A stretch of 31,303 bases of DNA from assembly GCA_002498725.1 (NCBI GenBank), contig DAIJ01000021.1, positions 3,732-35,034 on the forward strand, given 5' to 3'. Position 1 is the first letter of the stretch. Each line of letters opens with the position of its first letter. Origin of the DNA: Euryarchaeota archaeon UBA23 (GTDB taxonomy: Archaea; Thermoplasmatota; Poseidoniia; Poseidoniales; Thalassarchaeaceae). This document shows, in pieces, positions 24,753 through 31,303 of this stretch. The notes beneath the pieces were generated by a model, which saw nothing but the letters and a program-made list of their open reading frames with translations, was not told the DNA's origin and searched no databases. The position numbers were made by a program, and so were the translations under genes.

Positions 24753-27345
24753 ACAGCAAGTTCGGTATCCTTTAGAACGGCGGATTCTAAGTGAAATTAT
24801 GGCCGCCGGTGAGGACCTTAGTCCGATATCTCTCGCAGATGTCAAAATAGACTCAAAAATCACCAATTTCTTATATTCAAATTGGGATATTAAGGAATTT
24901 TATCCACCTCAAAAAGAAGCATTAGCTTATTCATTAGAAGGAAGGAATCTAATGCTTACAATTCCAACTGCAAGCGGCAAGTCACTAGTTGCCTATCTTA
25001 CAATGATTCATAGACTAAAAACGGATCTTGAAGGATTCAGAGGATTGTATATAGTACCTCTAAAGGCTCTGGCAAGCGAAAAAGTCGAAGAAATTCGTGA
25101 ATTAGCAAAACTGGTTGGACTTACTGTAGGCATTGCGATTGGGGAAAGAAGTGGTGAAACTAGAAAGATAGAAGAGGCAGATATACTAGTTTGTACAAGT
25201 GAAAAATTAGATTCAATGCTTCGCTCACGTACGAATCTAATAGACAAAATAGGAGTTGTTGTTGTTGACGAGTTCCATTTACTTCAGGATATTAATCGTG
25301 GACCTACATTGGAAGTTCTTCTATCAAGGATAAGACACTCAAAACCCGATGCTCAAATTGTTGCTCTTTCAGCCACTGTAGGAAATCCTCTTGAAATGGC
25401 AAATTGGTTAGATGCAAAACTTATAAAATCAGATTGGAGACCCATTCAACTTCACTCTGGAACTCTTACTGGACTTGATATCAAAGTCCATCGTATAGAT
25501 GGCCCGAAAGAACAAAAATGGCCGGATATTAGAACTATTGAAGGGAAATCCAGTAAGCGACTACAAGCAGTTCTAGATGATACGGTAAAATCTGAAGGTC
25601 AAATACTCATTTTTGTTAATTCAAGAGCATCAACACAGAAAGAGGCAAGAGAATTATCTAAACATGTTATTAGAGAAATAAAAAAGGGATCATTACAATA
25701 TACAAAAGAAATGGAAAAAAAATGGACTTCTATTGCTAGTAGTTTGAACAGGAGAGAAGATATTTCTTCGATGGGGAGGTCTCTAGTTTCTTCTATTAAA
25801 GGTGGAATTGCATTTCATCACGCAGGATTAAGCCACTTTCAAAGAAAGATAATTGAAGAGAAATTTAGAAATGGAGAATTATTAGCTATTGTAGCTACTC
25901 CAACATTGGCACAAGGAATAAATTTACCAGCGCGTAGAGTTATAATTCGTGACTATAGAAGATGGAATAGTGTCGCTGGTGGTTCGATACCTGTTAGTGT
26001 CTCCGAGATTAGACAAATGTTAGGTCGTGCTGGTCGACCATCATATGATGATGCAGGAGATGCATGGATAGTTGCACGTGATACTGAAGAAGAGATTCAG
26101 ATTGTTGAAAGATATCTTGTTTCTGATCCAGAAGATGTAACTTCAAAACTTGCAAACTCTTCTGCTATTAGGGCCAGTCAGGACCCTGCATTATTGACAC
26201 ATATATTATCCATAATATCTAATGCTGGAATAAAAGATCGAGATTCAATAAGTAGATTTTTTGCAAAAACATTCCTTGCTACTCAAATGGAAAAAAAGGT
26301 ATTAGAACAGCGTATCGATGATGTAATATCTTGGTTATTTAACAATGGAATGATCTCAAAAACGGGAGATTCAGAAGAAGTGATGAAGCGTATTAGGAAG
26401 CGTGAAAATGAAGAAGAGCCAAAAGAAGAAAATTGGTATGATGATATGCCAACATGGGCTAAGCAAGGAATTTCAATTCCCGGTCTTGAGATTTCAAATA
26501 AAGAGTATAAACATAGCAGAAATTTAACACCACGTAAGGGTCCTGCTATCTTTGGATTTGAAAAAGCCAGTCAAAGATTAGATTATGAAGAACATATCCC
26601 TGATTCTGCAACTATGACTTATGAAGCAACTTCACTTGGTAGGAGAATTTCTAGACTTTACCTAAATCCAATTTCTGGAAGAATCATTCGTGATGGTTTG
26701 GGTGTAGCCATGGATGTGATGTCAGGTGATGATGAAATACATCAGATTTCTCCGTTGGGCCTTATTCATCTTACCACTTGTACCCCTGACTTTTTGTCTC
26801 TTTGGCCAAGAAAAGAAGAACTAGAAACAATATTATCTGCAATACATAATCATGAACGTGAGTTATTGGCAGAACCAGTAGATATGGAACAAGAAAGACG
26901 TATGAAAGGTGTACTTGTAATAAAAGAATGGATTAATGAAAAATCTATGGAAGAAATTGAGAATGAATGGAACGTGCAACCAGGTGATTTGCGTGGTAGA
27001 GTAGATCTCGTAGAATGGTTACTTTTTGCAATGCGTGAAATCTTGTCAGAAGATGAAGATCTCAGATCTCTTCAACCAGATGGACATAGAGAATTACTAG
27101 AAGCAATTAGTGAACTACATAGAAGAGTTAGAAATGGATGTAAAACAGACTTATTGGGTTTAGTAACAATAAGAGGAATTGGTAGAATAAGAGCTAGAGA
27201 AATGGTTTCTCTTCTAGGAGTTGAAAATGCTAGTGATGTCTCACTACTTACAGAACGTGATAGAAGCAGGCTTGCAGATTTACGAGGATGGAGTCCAAAA
27301 TTGGTTGACAATATTGTCAATGAAGCAAAACGTATCTCAAAATGA
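24745..27345 (+). CDS. hel308: Hel308 (Ski2-like) DNA helicase
   Basis: The 866-residue SF2 helicase has motif I TASGKS (75-80) and a DEFH box (175-178). SATVGNP is motif III, and QMLGRAGRP is motif VI (424-432). A winged-helix region, a ratchet domain and a C-terminal helix-hairpin-helix (LVTIRGIGRIRAREMVSLLG) follow in Hel308 order. Archaeal Hel308 unwinds forked DNA 3'-5' at stalled replication forks. It is longer than the usual about 700 residues because of a charged insertion of about 80 residues at 540-622 within the winged helix. The TTG at 24745 overlaps the previous gene; ATG at 24799 is a credible alternative. cgi121 follows, a pairing known in other Euryarchaeota. Confidence 0.93.
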   Translation: MVKQQVRYPLERRILSEIMAAGEDLSPISLADVKIDSKITNFLYSNWDIKEFYPPQKEALAYSLEGRNLMLTIPTASGKSLVAYLTMIHRLKTDLEGFRGLYIVPLKALASEKVEEIRELAKLVGLTVGIAIGERSGETRKIEEADILVCTSEKLDSMLRSRTNLIDKIGVVVVDEFHLLQDINRGPTLEVLLSRIRHSKPDAQIVALSATVGNPLEMANWLDAKLIKSDWRPIQLHSGTLTGLDIKVHRIDGPKEQKWPDIRTIEGKSSKRLQAVLDDTVKSEGQILIFVNSRASTQKEARELSKHVIREIKKGSLQYTKEMEKKWTSIASSLNRREDISSMGRSLVSSIKGGIAFHHAGLSHFQRKIIEEKFRNGELLAIVATPTLAQGINLPARRVIIRDYRRWNSVAGGSIPVSVSEIRQMLGRAGRPSYDDAGDAWIVARDTEEEIQIVERYLVSDPEDVTSKLANSSAIRASQDPALLTHILSIISNAGIKDRDSISRFFAKTFLATQMEKKVLEQRIDDVISWLFNNGMISKTGDSEEVMKRIRKRENEEEPKEENWYDDMPTWAKQGISIPGLEISNKEYKHSRNLTPRKGPAIFGFEKASQRLDYEEHIPDSATMTYEATSLGRRISRLYLNPISGRIIRDGLGVAMDVMSGDDEIHQISPLGLIHLTTCTPDFLSLWPRKEELETILSAIHNHERELLAEPVDMEQERRMKGVLVIKEWINEKSMEEIENEWNVQPGDLRGRVDLVEWLLFAMREILSEDEDLRSLQPDGHRELLEAISELHRRVRNGCKTDLLGLVTIRGIGRIRAREMVSLLGVENASDVSLLTERDRSRLADLRGWSPKLVDNIVNEAKRISK

Positions 27346-27351
27346 GCTAAT

Positions 27352-27382
27352 ATAGCGGTATCCTTCATCAATAATGCGCTAT
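27352..27382. promoter_or_regulatory. Inverted repeat between hel308 and cgi121
   Basis: ATAGCG (27352-27357) and CGCTAT (27377-27382) enclose 19 bases in the 45-base spacer, ending nine bases before the cgi121 ATG. It could be a weak hairpin or operator. The arms are short. Confidence 0.2.
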
Positions 27383-27390
27383 CCCAAAAC

Positions 27391-27966
27391 ATGGCAGAAG
27401 AGCATCGTGTGCCGTGGTATCCTGCTTGGGGAATTCAATTCAATGAGAATTTTAATGGGAAAAATGAGATCATTTCTAAGTTCAATGAATGGAGGCCAAA
27501 TAATCGATGGTTATTGATGGCTTACGATGCAGCATGTAGTGAAGCACACCTGTGGACAGTTTGGTATTCACTTCGTTATAGAGAAATCAATAATTCAATG
27601 ATCGCTCGGTCACCTGATACTGAATTTATACGTTTAATATCTGGCACTCATCAGATTAGCACTGCATTTGATAGAGCCGGAATAAAAGAAGGTGATAAGA
27701 AAGCCTGGATTATTTATTTACCTAATTTAGAAGTAAATAATCAATTAGATAAAACAAATTTACCTAGAGATGTTTTCAATAATAATACTGACCAAGCAGA
27801 AAACCTAATATTACATCTTGAAGCATCATTAATTACTCTTAGACCAATGCCAATTAAAGAATCATTAAACAGATTAGAAATAGCAATAACAAAGAATAAT
27901 CTAACCCCACTTGAGATTGAAAATTATCTTCTTAATCATGCTGCTATGGCAGACCTGCACAGTTGA
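27391..27966 (+). CDS. cgi121: KEOPS complex subunit Cgi121
   Basis: The 191-residue protein matches Cgi121/TPRKB mainly through SGTHQISTAFDRAGIKEGD (84-102) and the following WIIYLP strand. This is the region where known Cgi121 proteins carry the conserved QI..A....G motif. KEOPS makes t6A37 on ANN-decoding tRNAs, and Cgi121 binds the tRNA 3' CCA end and contacts Bud32. The N-terminal half (residues 35-70) fits the family only loosely, and the C-terminus has an extra helical hairpin. Position directly after hel308 supports the call. Neither Kae1/Bud32 nor Pcc1 is in the window. Confidence 0.75.
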   Translation: MAEEHRVPWYPAWGIQFNENFNGKNEIISKFNEWRPNNRWLLMAYDAACSEAHLWTVWYSLRYREINNSMIARSPDTEFIRLISGTHQISTAFDRAGIKEGDKKAWIIYLPNLEVNNQLDKTNLPRDVFNNNTDQAENLILHLEASLITLRPMPIKESLNRLEIAITKNNLTPLEIENYLLNHAAMADLHS

Positions 27967-27987
27967 TCTCTAAGGGGTCAAACTGAT

Positions 27988-28008
27988 AGGGTAGAATACC
28001 CTAGGGTA
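27988..28008. promoter_or_regulatory. Triple AGGGTA repeat with 12-bp palindrome
   Basis: AGGGTA (27988-27993), TACCCT (27997-28002) and AGGGTA (28003-28008) follow each other. The first two form a hairpin with a GAA loop, and the last two make the perfect palindrome TACCCTAGGGTA. The element ends ten bases before the ATG of the small Cys-rich gene. The two alternative pairings could act as a switch, or the palindrome may be an operator. Confidence 0.45.
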
Positions 28009-28018
28009 TGCTGATAAG

Positions 28019-28267
28019 ATGTCGAGATTCCATGGATATAGGACTTGTAGCATATGCTCAGAAGCATGCACTCCGGGAAATTTTCTCGATCATGAAGGTA
28101 AGCGTTACTGCACTGCTTGCTGGATTGCAAAAGAAAATCCAGATTATGAAAATATAGAAGAAATTAGAGAAGGAAATCGAGCAGATGCGAAAAAATGGAA
28201 GAGGCAAAAATATAGTCGTAATGAAGGACCCCTGCCTGTTGGCCCACAATCAATAAGAAAAGATTAA
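28019..28267 (+). CDS. Small Cys-rich putative zinc-binding protein
   Basis: The 82-residue protein begins with CSICSEAC (C10, C13, C17) and then has CTAC (C31, C34), with H25 between. Four of these cysteines can form a treble-clef or zinc-ribbon site of CXXC..CXXC type. The rest (residues 38-82) is charged and probably helical or disordered, with a basic stretch (KKWKRQKYSR). It may bind RNA, DNA or a protein partner. I recognise no family. pepF starts 14 bases after its stop, so they are probably co-transcribed. Confidence 0.65.
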   Translation: MSRFHGYRTCSICSEACTPGNFLDHEGKRYCTACWIAKENPDYENIEEIREGNRADAKKWKRQKYSRNEGPLPVGPQSIRKD

Positions 28268-28281
28268 TTTGAGGTCTTAAA

Positions 28282-29964
28282 ATGTCATTTGTATCAGACG
28301 ATTTAGATGCAACATCTTGGAAAGAAATTGAACCTTTTATGAATAATCTCAGAGATAGAGAACTAAATTGCTCTACCTGTTTGGAGACTTTTATTTCGGA
28401 TAGATCAGATTTATCAGAAATAATTTCTGAGGCTAGAGCCAAATTATACATCAACATGACTTGTCATACAGATGATGAAAAAATACAAAAATCTTGGATG
28501 GATTTTGTGGAAAATGTATCTCCAAAACTTTCAGAATATAGTGACATCCTTAATCGTAGAATAATAGAACATGAATCTGTTAGTAAACTTCCAAAGCAAT
28601 ATGAAATTCTAGTTAAAGGATTGAAAACTAATATCGAAATATTTCGTGAAGAGAATATCCCACTACAAACTAAAGCTACTAAATTAGTTACAGAATACAA
28701 TGAAATCTGTGGAGCACAAATGGTAGAATATGAAGGAGAACAGAAAACTTTCGCTCAAATGGCTATTTATCTCGAAAATACTGACAGAGAAATCCGTGAA
28801 AAAGCATGGAAGACTGTTGCAGAAAGACGATTTCAAGATAATGAAAGAATCTCTGAAATTTATGACGAATTGATAAAAATACGCCACAAAATTGCTAAAA
28901 ATGCAGGATTTGAAGGATATCAACAATATATGTTTGCTGCGATGCATAGATTTGATTATACAATAGATGATTGCCTTGAGTTCCATGATTCAATAGAAGC
29001 AGTATGCCAACCTTTGCGACTTAAAAATGATGAAGAACGAAGGGAAAAATTAGGACTTGACAAATTAAGGCCTTGGGACATGAGTGTTGATGTTATGGGG
29101 AGGCCACCATTACAGCCATTCAAAGATGTACAAGAAATGGTAGATGGATGTTCAAGAATATTTCATTCAATGTCAGAAGAACTCGGAAAATACTTTGATC
29201 AATTAGATGCAAATGATTGTCTAGACCTAGATAGCAGAAAAGGAAAGGCCCCGGGGGGATACCAATATTACCTACAAAAAAGCCGAATGCCTTTCATTTT
29301 CATGAATGCTGCTGGGACACAAAGAAATGTAGAGACAATGATACATGAAGCAGGACATGCATTTCATTCATTCTATTCAGGCCATTTGGAATTAATTCAT
29401 GAAAGAGATTCTCCAATTGAATTTGCAGAAGTAGCAAGTATGTCAATGGAGCTTTTAACACATCCTCATTGGGAAGAATTCTACGAAGAGAAAGATGCAG
29501 ATAGAGCAAGACGTAATCATCTAGAAGACATTATTGCATTTATGCCATGGATGGCTACAATTGATGCATTCCAACATTGGATTTATGCAAATCCAGAACA
29601 TACTAGAGAAGAAAGAGCTGCAAAATGGCTAGAATTAGGAGATCGATTCGGACCTGAAGTTGACATGAATGGATTTGATGAAATTCACAAAGTTTCCTGG
29701 CAGCGTCAAGGTCATTTATTCGGAGTTCCTTTCTATTATGTAGAATATGGTATAGCACAACTAGGAGCATTACAAATGTGGCAATATCATCGCCAGAACA
29801 CTGAGGATGCTCTTTCTCGTTACAAAGCAGGTTTGTCATTAGGTTATACTCGTGGTTTAACAGAATTATTTGAAGCAAGTGGATTATCCTTATCATTCTC
29901 TGAATCCCACGTTAGTGACTTGATCGGTGAAATTGAGTCTGCTCTAGAAATTATTCCGTCCTGA
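28282..29964 (+). CDS. pepF: M3 family oligoendopeptidase (PepF-like)
   Basis: The 560-residue metallopeptidase has the M3 zinc motif HEAGH (355-359) and the third ligand E383 in EFAEVASMSMELL. N-terminal helical repeats (about 30-190) form the gorge typical of oligopeptidases that exclude folded proteins. GKAPGGYQYYLQKSRMPFIF and VPFYYVEYGIAQLGALQMW are M3B signatures. No signal peptide is present, so it works on peptides in the cytosol. A GAGGT Shine-Dalgarno sequence sits six bases before the ATG. It probably finishes the breakdown of peptides released by secreted proteases such as the subtilase. Confidence 0.94.
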   Translation: MSFVSDDLDATSWKEIEPFMNNLRDRELNCSTCLETFISDRSDLSEIISEARAKLYINMTCHTDDEKIQKSWMDFVENVSPKLSEYSDILNRRIIEHESVSKLPKQYEILVKGLKTNIEIFREENIPLQTKATKLVTEYNEICGAQMVEYEGEQKTFAQMAIYLENTDREIREKAWKTVAERRFQDNERISEIYDELIKIRHKIAKNAGFEGYQQYMFAAMHRFDYTIDDCLEFHDSIEAVCQPLRLKNDEERREKLGLDKLRPWDMSVDVMGRPPLQPFKDVQEMVDGCSRIFHSMSEELGKYFDQLDANDCLDLDSRKGKAPGGYQYYLQKSRMPFIFMNAAGTQRNVETMIHEAGHAFHSFYSGHLELIHERDSPIEFAEVASMSMELLTHPHWEEFYEEKDADRARRNHLEDIIAFMPWMATIDAFQHWIYANPEHTREERAAKWLELGDRFGPEVDMNGFDEIHKVSWQRQGHLFGVPFYYVEYGIAQLGALQMWQYHRQNTEDALSRYKAGLSLGYTRGLTELFEASGLSLSFSESHVSDLIGEIESALEIIPS

Positions 29965-29983
29965 GCGTATTCGGACTCCGAAA

Positions 29984-30010
29984 GGACTTAGAGAACTAAT
30001 CTCTAAGTCC
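29984..30010. terminator. Perfect 11-bp hairpin between convergent pepF and radA
   Basis: GGACTTAGAGA (29984-29994) and TCTCTAAGTCC (30000-30010) are exact reverse complements with an ACTAA loop. The radA stop codon lies in the loop and its last codons form one arm. A second small hairpin, TTCGG/CCGAA, precedes it. No T-run follows on either strand, so a bidirectional terminator is likely but not typical of archaea. Confidence 0.55.
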
Positions 30011-31003
30011 CTCGGCAGTCACGGTAAACACGGCCTCTCCTTCGGGTAGGTTAGGGCTGTCGACAAGACGAGCGATTCTTCGTCCTCCCTTAGACTTCCT
30101 CAAATAAAGGCGGAATGTGCTTGCGTGACCAACAATGTGACCACCAATTGCTTTGGTAGGATCTCCCCATAATGCATCGGGCTTTGACATGACCTGGTTT
30201 GTTACTAAAACAAGTGCATTATGAACATCAGATAACTGCTTCAGTTCTTTCAAATGTCGATTTAGTTTTTGCTGACGTGGAGCTAGCATACCTCTTCCCA
30301 CATACTCAGCACGGAAATGACTAGTCAGAGAATCAACAATAATTAATTTTACATCAACATTCTTTGACATTTTCTTGATCTCCTCAACAAGAAGCATTTG
30401 ATGAGCTGAATTGTAAGCACGAGCCACATGAATTCTTTCTAATGCTAGTTGTGGATCTATTCCTACTCCCTCTGCCATTTGTGCTATTCTTTCTGGCCTG
30501 AAGGTATCTTCAGTATCTATGTAAAAAATTTCTCCATCAAAACCTCCTTGTTCTAATGGTAATATTGTATTTACAGCTAATTGATGCCCAATTTGAGTTT
30601 TTCCACTACCAAACTCACCGTAGACCTCAACTATTGCTTGGGTTTCAAACCCTCCGCCGAGTAACTCGTCTAAGGCCGAAGATCCTGATGTAAGTTTCTG
30701 TACTTCTTTACGCCTTTCAAGCAAGCGTGTACCTGAAACGAAACCACCTATGTTAGCTAATTTTTTTGCACCCTGAATGATCTTAGAAGATACTGCTTCG
30801 CCTAATTCAGCCTGCTGTGATAGTTCACTAGGACTCATAACAGCAATTGAAAGAAGTTCATCGAATCCGGCTTCACGTAATTTTTCTGCTGTTGCAGGGC
30901 CTACACCTGGTAAATCGTCAATAGTTGCTTGTTGTTCATCTATATCTATTAGAATTGCACCGTCTTCTTCTTCGATCTTCTCACTCGCTGTTTTCTCAGT
31001 CAT
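29996..31003 (-). CDS. radA: DNA repair and recombination protein RadA
   Basis: The 335-residue archaeal RecA/Rad51 homolog forms filaments on ssDNA and drives strand exchange. The N-terminal helix-hairpin-helix is LPGVGPATAEKLREAGF (31-47). The core follows with Walker A GEFGSGKT (129-136), FYIDTEDTFRPERI, and Walker B LIIVDSLTSHFR. L2-region residues TNQVMSKPDALWGDPTKAIG and the terminal HIVGHASTFRLYLRKSKGG complete the fold. Length fits the family. The ATG at 31003 is chosen over 31036 because it follows a GGTGAG Shine-Dalgarno sequence. It converges with pepF, with no operon partner visible. Confidence 0.97.
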   Translation of the reverse strand: MTEKTASEKIEEEDGAILIDIDEQQATIDDLPGVGPATAEKLREAGFDELLSIAVMSPSELSQQAELGEAVSSKIIQGAKKLANIGGFVSGTRLLERRKEVQKLTSGSSALDELLGGGFETQAIVEVYGEFGSGKTQIGHQLAVNTILPLEQGGFDGEIFYIDTEDTFRPERIAQMAEGVGIDPQLALERIHVARAYNSAHQMLLVEEIKKMSKNVDVKLIIVDSLTSHFRAEYVGRGMLAPRQQKLNRHLKELKQLSDVHNALVLVTNQVMSKPDALWGDPTKAIGGHIVGHASTFRLYLRKSKGGRRIARLVDSPNLPEGEAVFTVTAEGLRD

Positions 31004-31007
31004 ATCT

Positions 31008-31013
31008 CTCACC
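31008..31013 (-). promoter_or_regulatory. Shine-Dalgarno that decides the radA start
   Basis: Read on the reverse strand, GGTGAG within AAGGTGAGAG lies four bases before the ATG at 31003. The upstream in-frame ATG at 31036 has no such signal. Confidence 0.55.
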
Positions 31014-31040
31014 TTTCTTGTAGTCAAACTCAACATCTTT

Positions 31041-31059
31041 CAGTATATGAATAAAATAA
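31041..31059 (-). promoter_or_regulatory. Candidate TATA region for radA
   Basis: The reverse strand reads TTATTTTATTCATATACTG here. A start site about 25 bases downstream would give a short leader that contains the GGTGAG signal. The flanks are AT-rich, so the exact box is unclear. Confidence 0.35.
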
Positions 31060-31079
31060 GGACCCCTAATCATTTATTG

Positions 31080-31135
31080 AAAGTGAATGTGGACTATTTA
31101 TTGCCCGCAGTAGGTCGTTTTTTTACTTTCACTTT
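31080..31135. promoter_or_regulatory. Inverted repeat upstream of radA
   Basis: AAAGTGAA (31080-31087) returns as TTCACTTT (31128-31135), 40 bases apart, in the 197-base gap between the radA start and the tRNA. Such spacing suits two operator half-sites for a DNA-damage or other regulator upstream of the radA TATA region. It may be chance in AT-rich DNA. Confidence 0.25.
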
Positions 31136-31155
31136 TTTTCCATATTTTATTCTCG

Positions 31156-31193
31156 AAAAAAAATAATTATCATTAATGTTTAGTTAAAATGAT
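31156..31193 (-). terminator. Hairpin plus T-run after the initiator tRNA gene
   Basis: Read on the reverse strand after the tRNA CCA, ATCATT and AATGAT (31193-31188 and 31174-31169) form a 6-bp stem. A run of eight T (31163-31156) follows within nine bases. Oligo-T is the usual archaeal termination signal. Confidence 0.5.
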
Positions 31194-31200
31194 TTTTTTT

Positions 31201-31278
31201 TGGTAGCGAGTGGTGGATTTGAACCACCGGTCTCCGGGTTATGAGCCCGACGAGATAACCTGGCTACTCCAACTCGCT
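31201..31278 (-). tRNA. Initiator tRNA-Met (CAT)
   Basis: The reverse strand folds into a cloverleaf. Acceptor AGCGAGT pairs with ACTCGCT, then A73 and an encoded CCA. The anticodon loop is CTCATAA on a stem with three consecutive G-C pairs (GGG/CCC). The T arm is GGTGG-TTCAAAT-CCACC. The A1:U72 first pair together with the GGG/CCC stem is the archaeal/eukaryotic initiator signature, so this is the initiator and not the elongator. No intron is seen. AGCGAG is repeated ten bases upstream of the gene's 5' end. Only 25 bases of upstream sequence are in the window, so the promoter is mostly outside. Confidence 0.95.
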
Positions 31279-31303
31279 ACCCCTCGCTGTATACTGTGTT
31301 ATT

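Noticed and set aside
30777..31166. Forward open frame of 129 residues
   Set aside because: It is largely antisense to radA, with a low-complexity Ser-rich product.
31201..31278. Initiator tRNA as attachment site for the defence-like island
   Set aside because: The island lies at the other end of the window, with 26 kb of core genes between; no integrase or direct repeat of the tRNA end was seen.

Overview
The window looks like a piece of a marine euryarchaeal genome, most likely Marine Group II (Candidatus Poseidoniales) or a close relative. The archaeal markers are RadA, RNA polymerase subunit K (Rpo6), a Hel308 helicase followed by the KEOPS subunit Cgi121, an archaeal NFACT/Rqc2 protein, and an initiator tRNA-Met that starts with the A1:U72 pair. 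Heme A synthase, heme O synthase and tryptophan 2,3-dioxygenase point to an aerobe. A membrane-anchored subtilase and an M3 peptidase point to protein degradation. The DNA is AT-rich and densely packed, with no gene-free stretch over 300 bases. The lineage is inferred from gene content, not from a search.

Region 1 (1-5258) reads as an accessory, defence-like island. A large UvrD-type SF1 helicase, cut by the window edge, runs leftward. Diverging from it is a two-gene rightward unit: a viperin homolog (radical-SAM antiviral nucleotide synthase) and, 36 bases later, a NYN/Zc3h12a (Regnase)-type RNase with a C-terminal SAP domain. All catalytic acids of the RNase are present. A viperin coupled to a Regnase-like RNase and a helicase that itself carries a possible CCCH zinc cluster is the most exciting content here. 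A plausible model is an archaeal antiviral module that makes chain-terminating nucleotides and cleaves RNA.

Region 2 (5242-12282) holds housekeeping genes: a 59-residue single-pass membrane protein and an aldo/keto reductase (leftward), then a Nudix-MBL fusion, LemA, an alpha/beta hydrolase and NFACT/Rqc2 (rightward), and a convergent GNAT acetyltransferase.

Region 3 (12335-18582) is rightward: tryptophan 2,3-dioxygenase, thiolase, a GC-rich double-hairpin leader followed by rpoK, ctaA and ctaB for heme A biosynthesis, and a LeuA-family synthase.

Region 4 (18645-31278) starts with a 1241-residue cell-surface subtilase with Ca-binding repeats, followed by a convergent AstE/AspA-type deacylase. 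Then come a hotdog thioesterase, a DoxX-like membrane protein, hel308, cgi121, a small Cys-rich protein and an M3 oligoendopeptidase. A perfect 11-bp hairpin separates the peptidase from convergent radA. The window ends with the initiator tRNA-Met.
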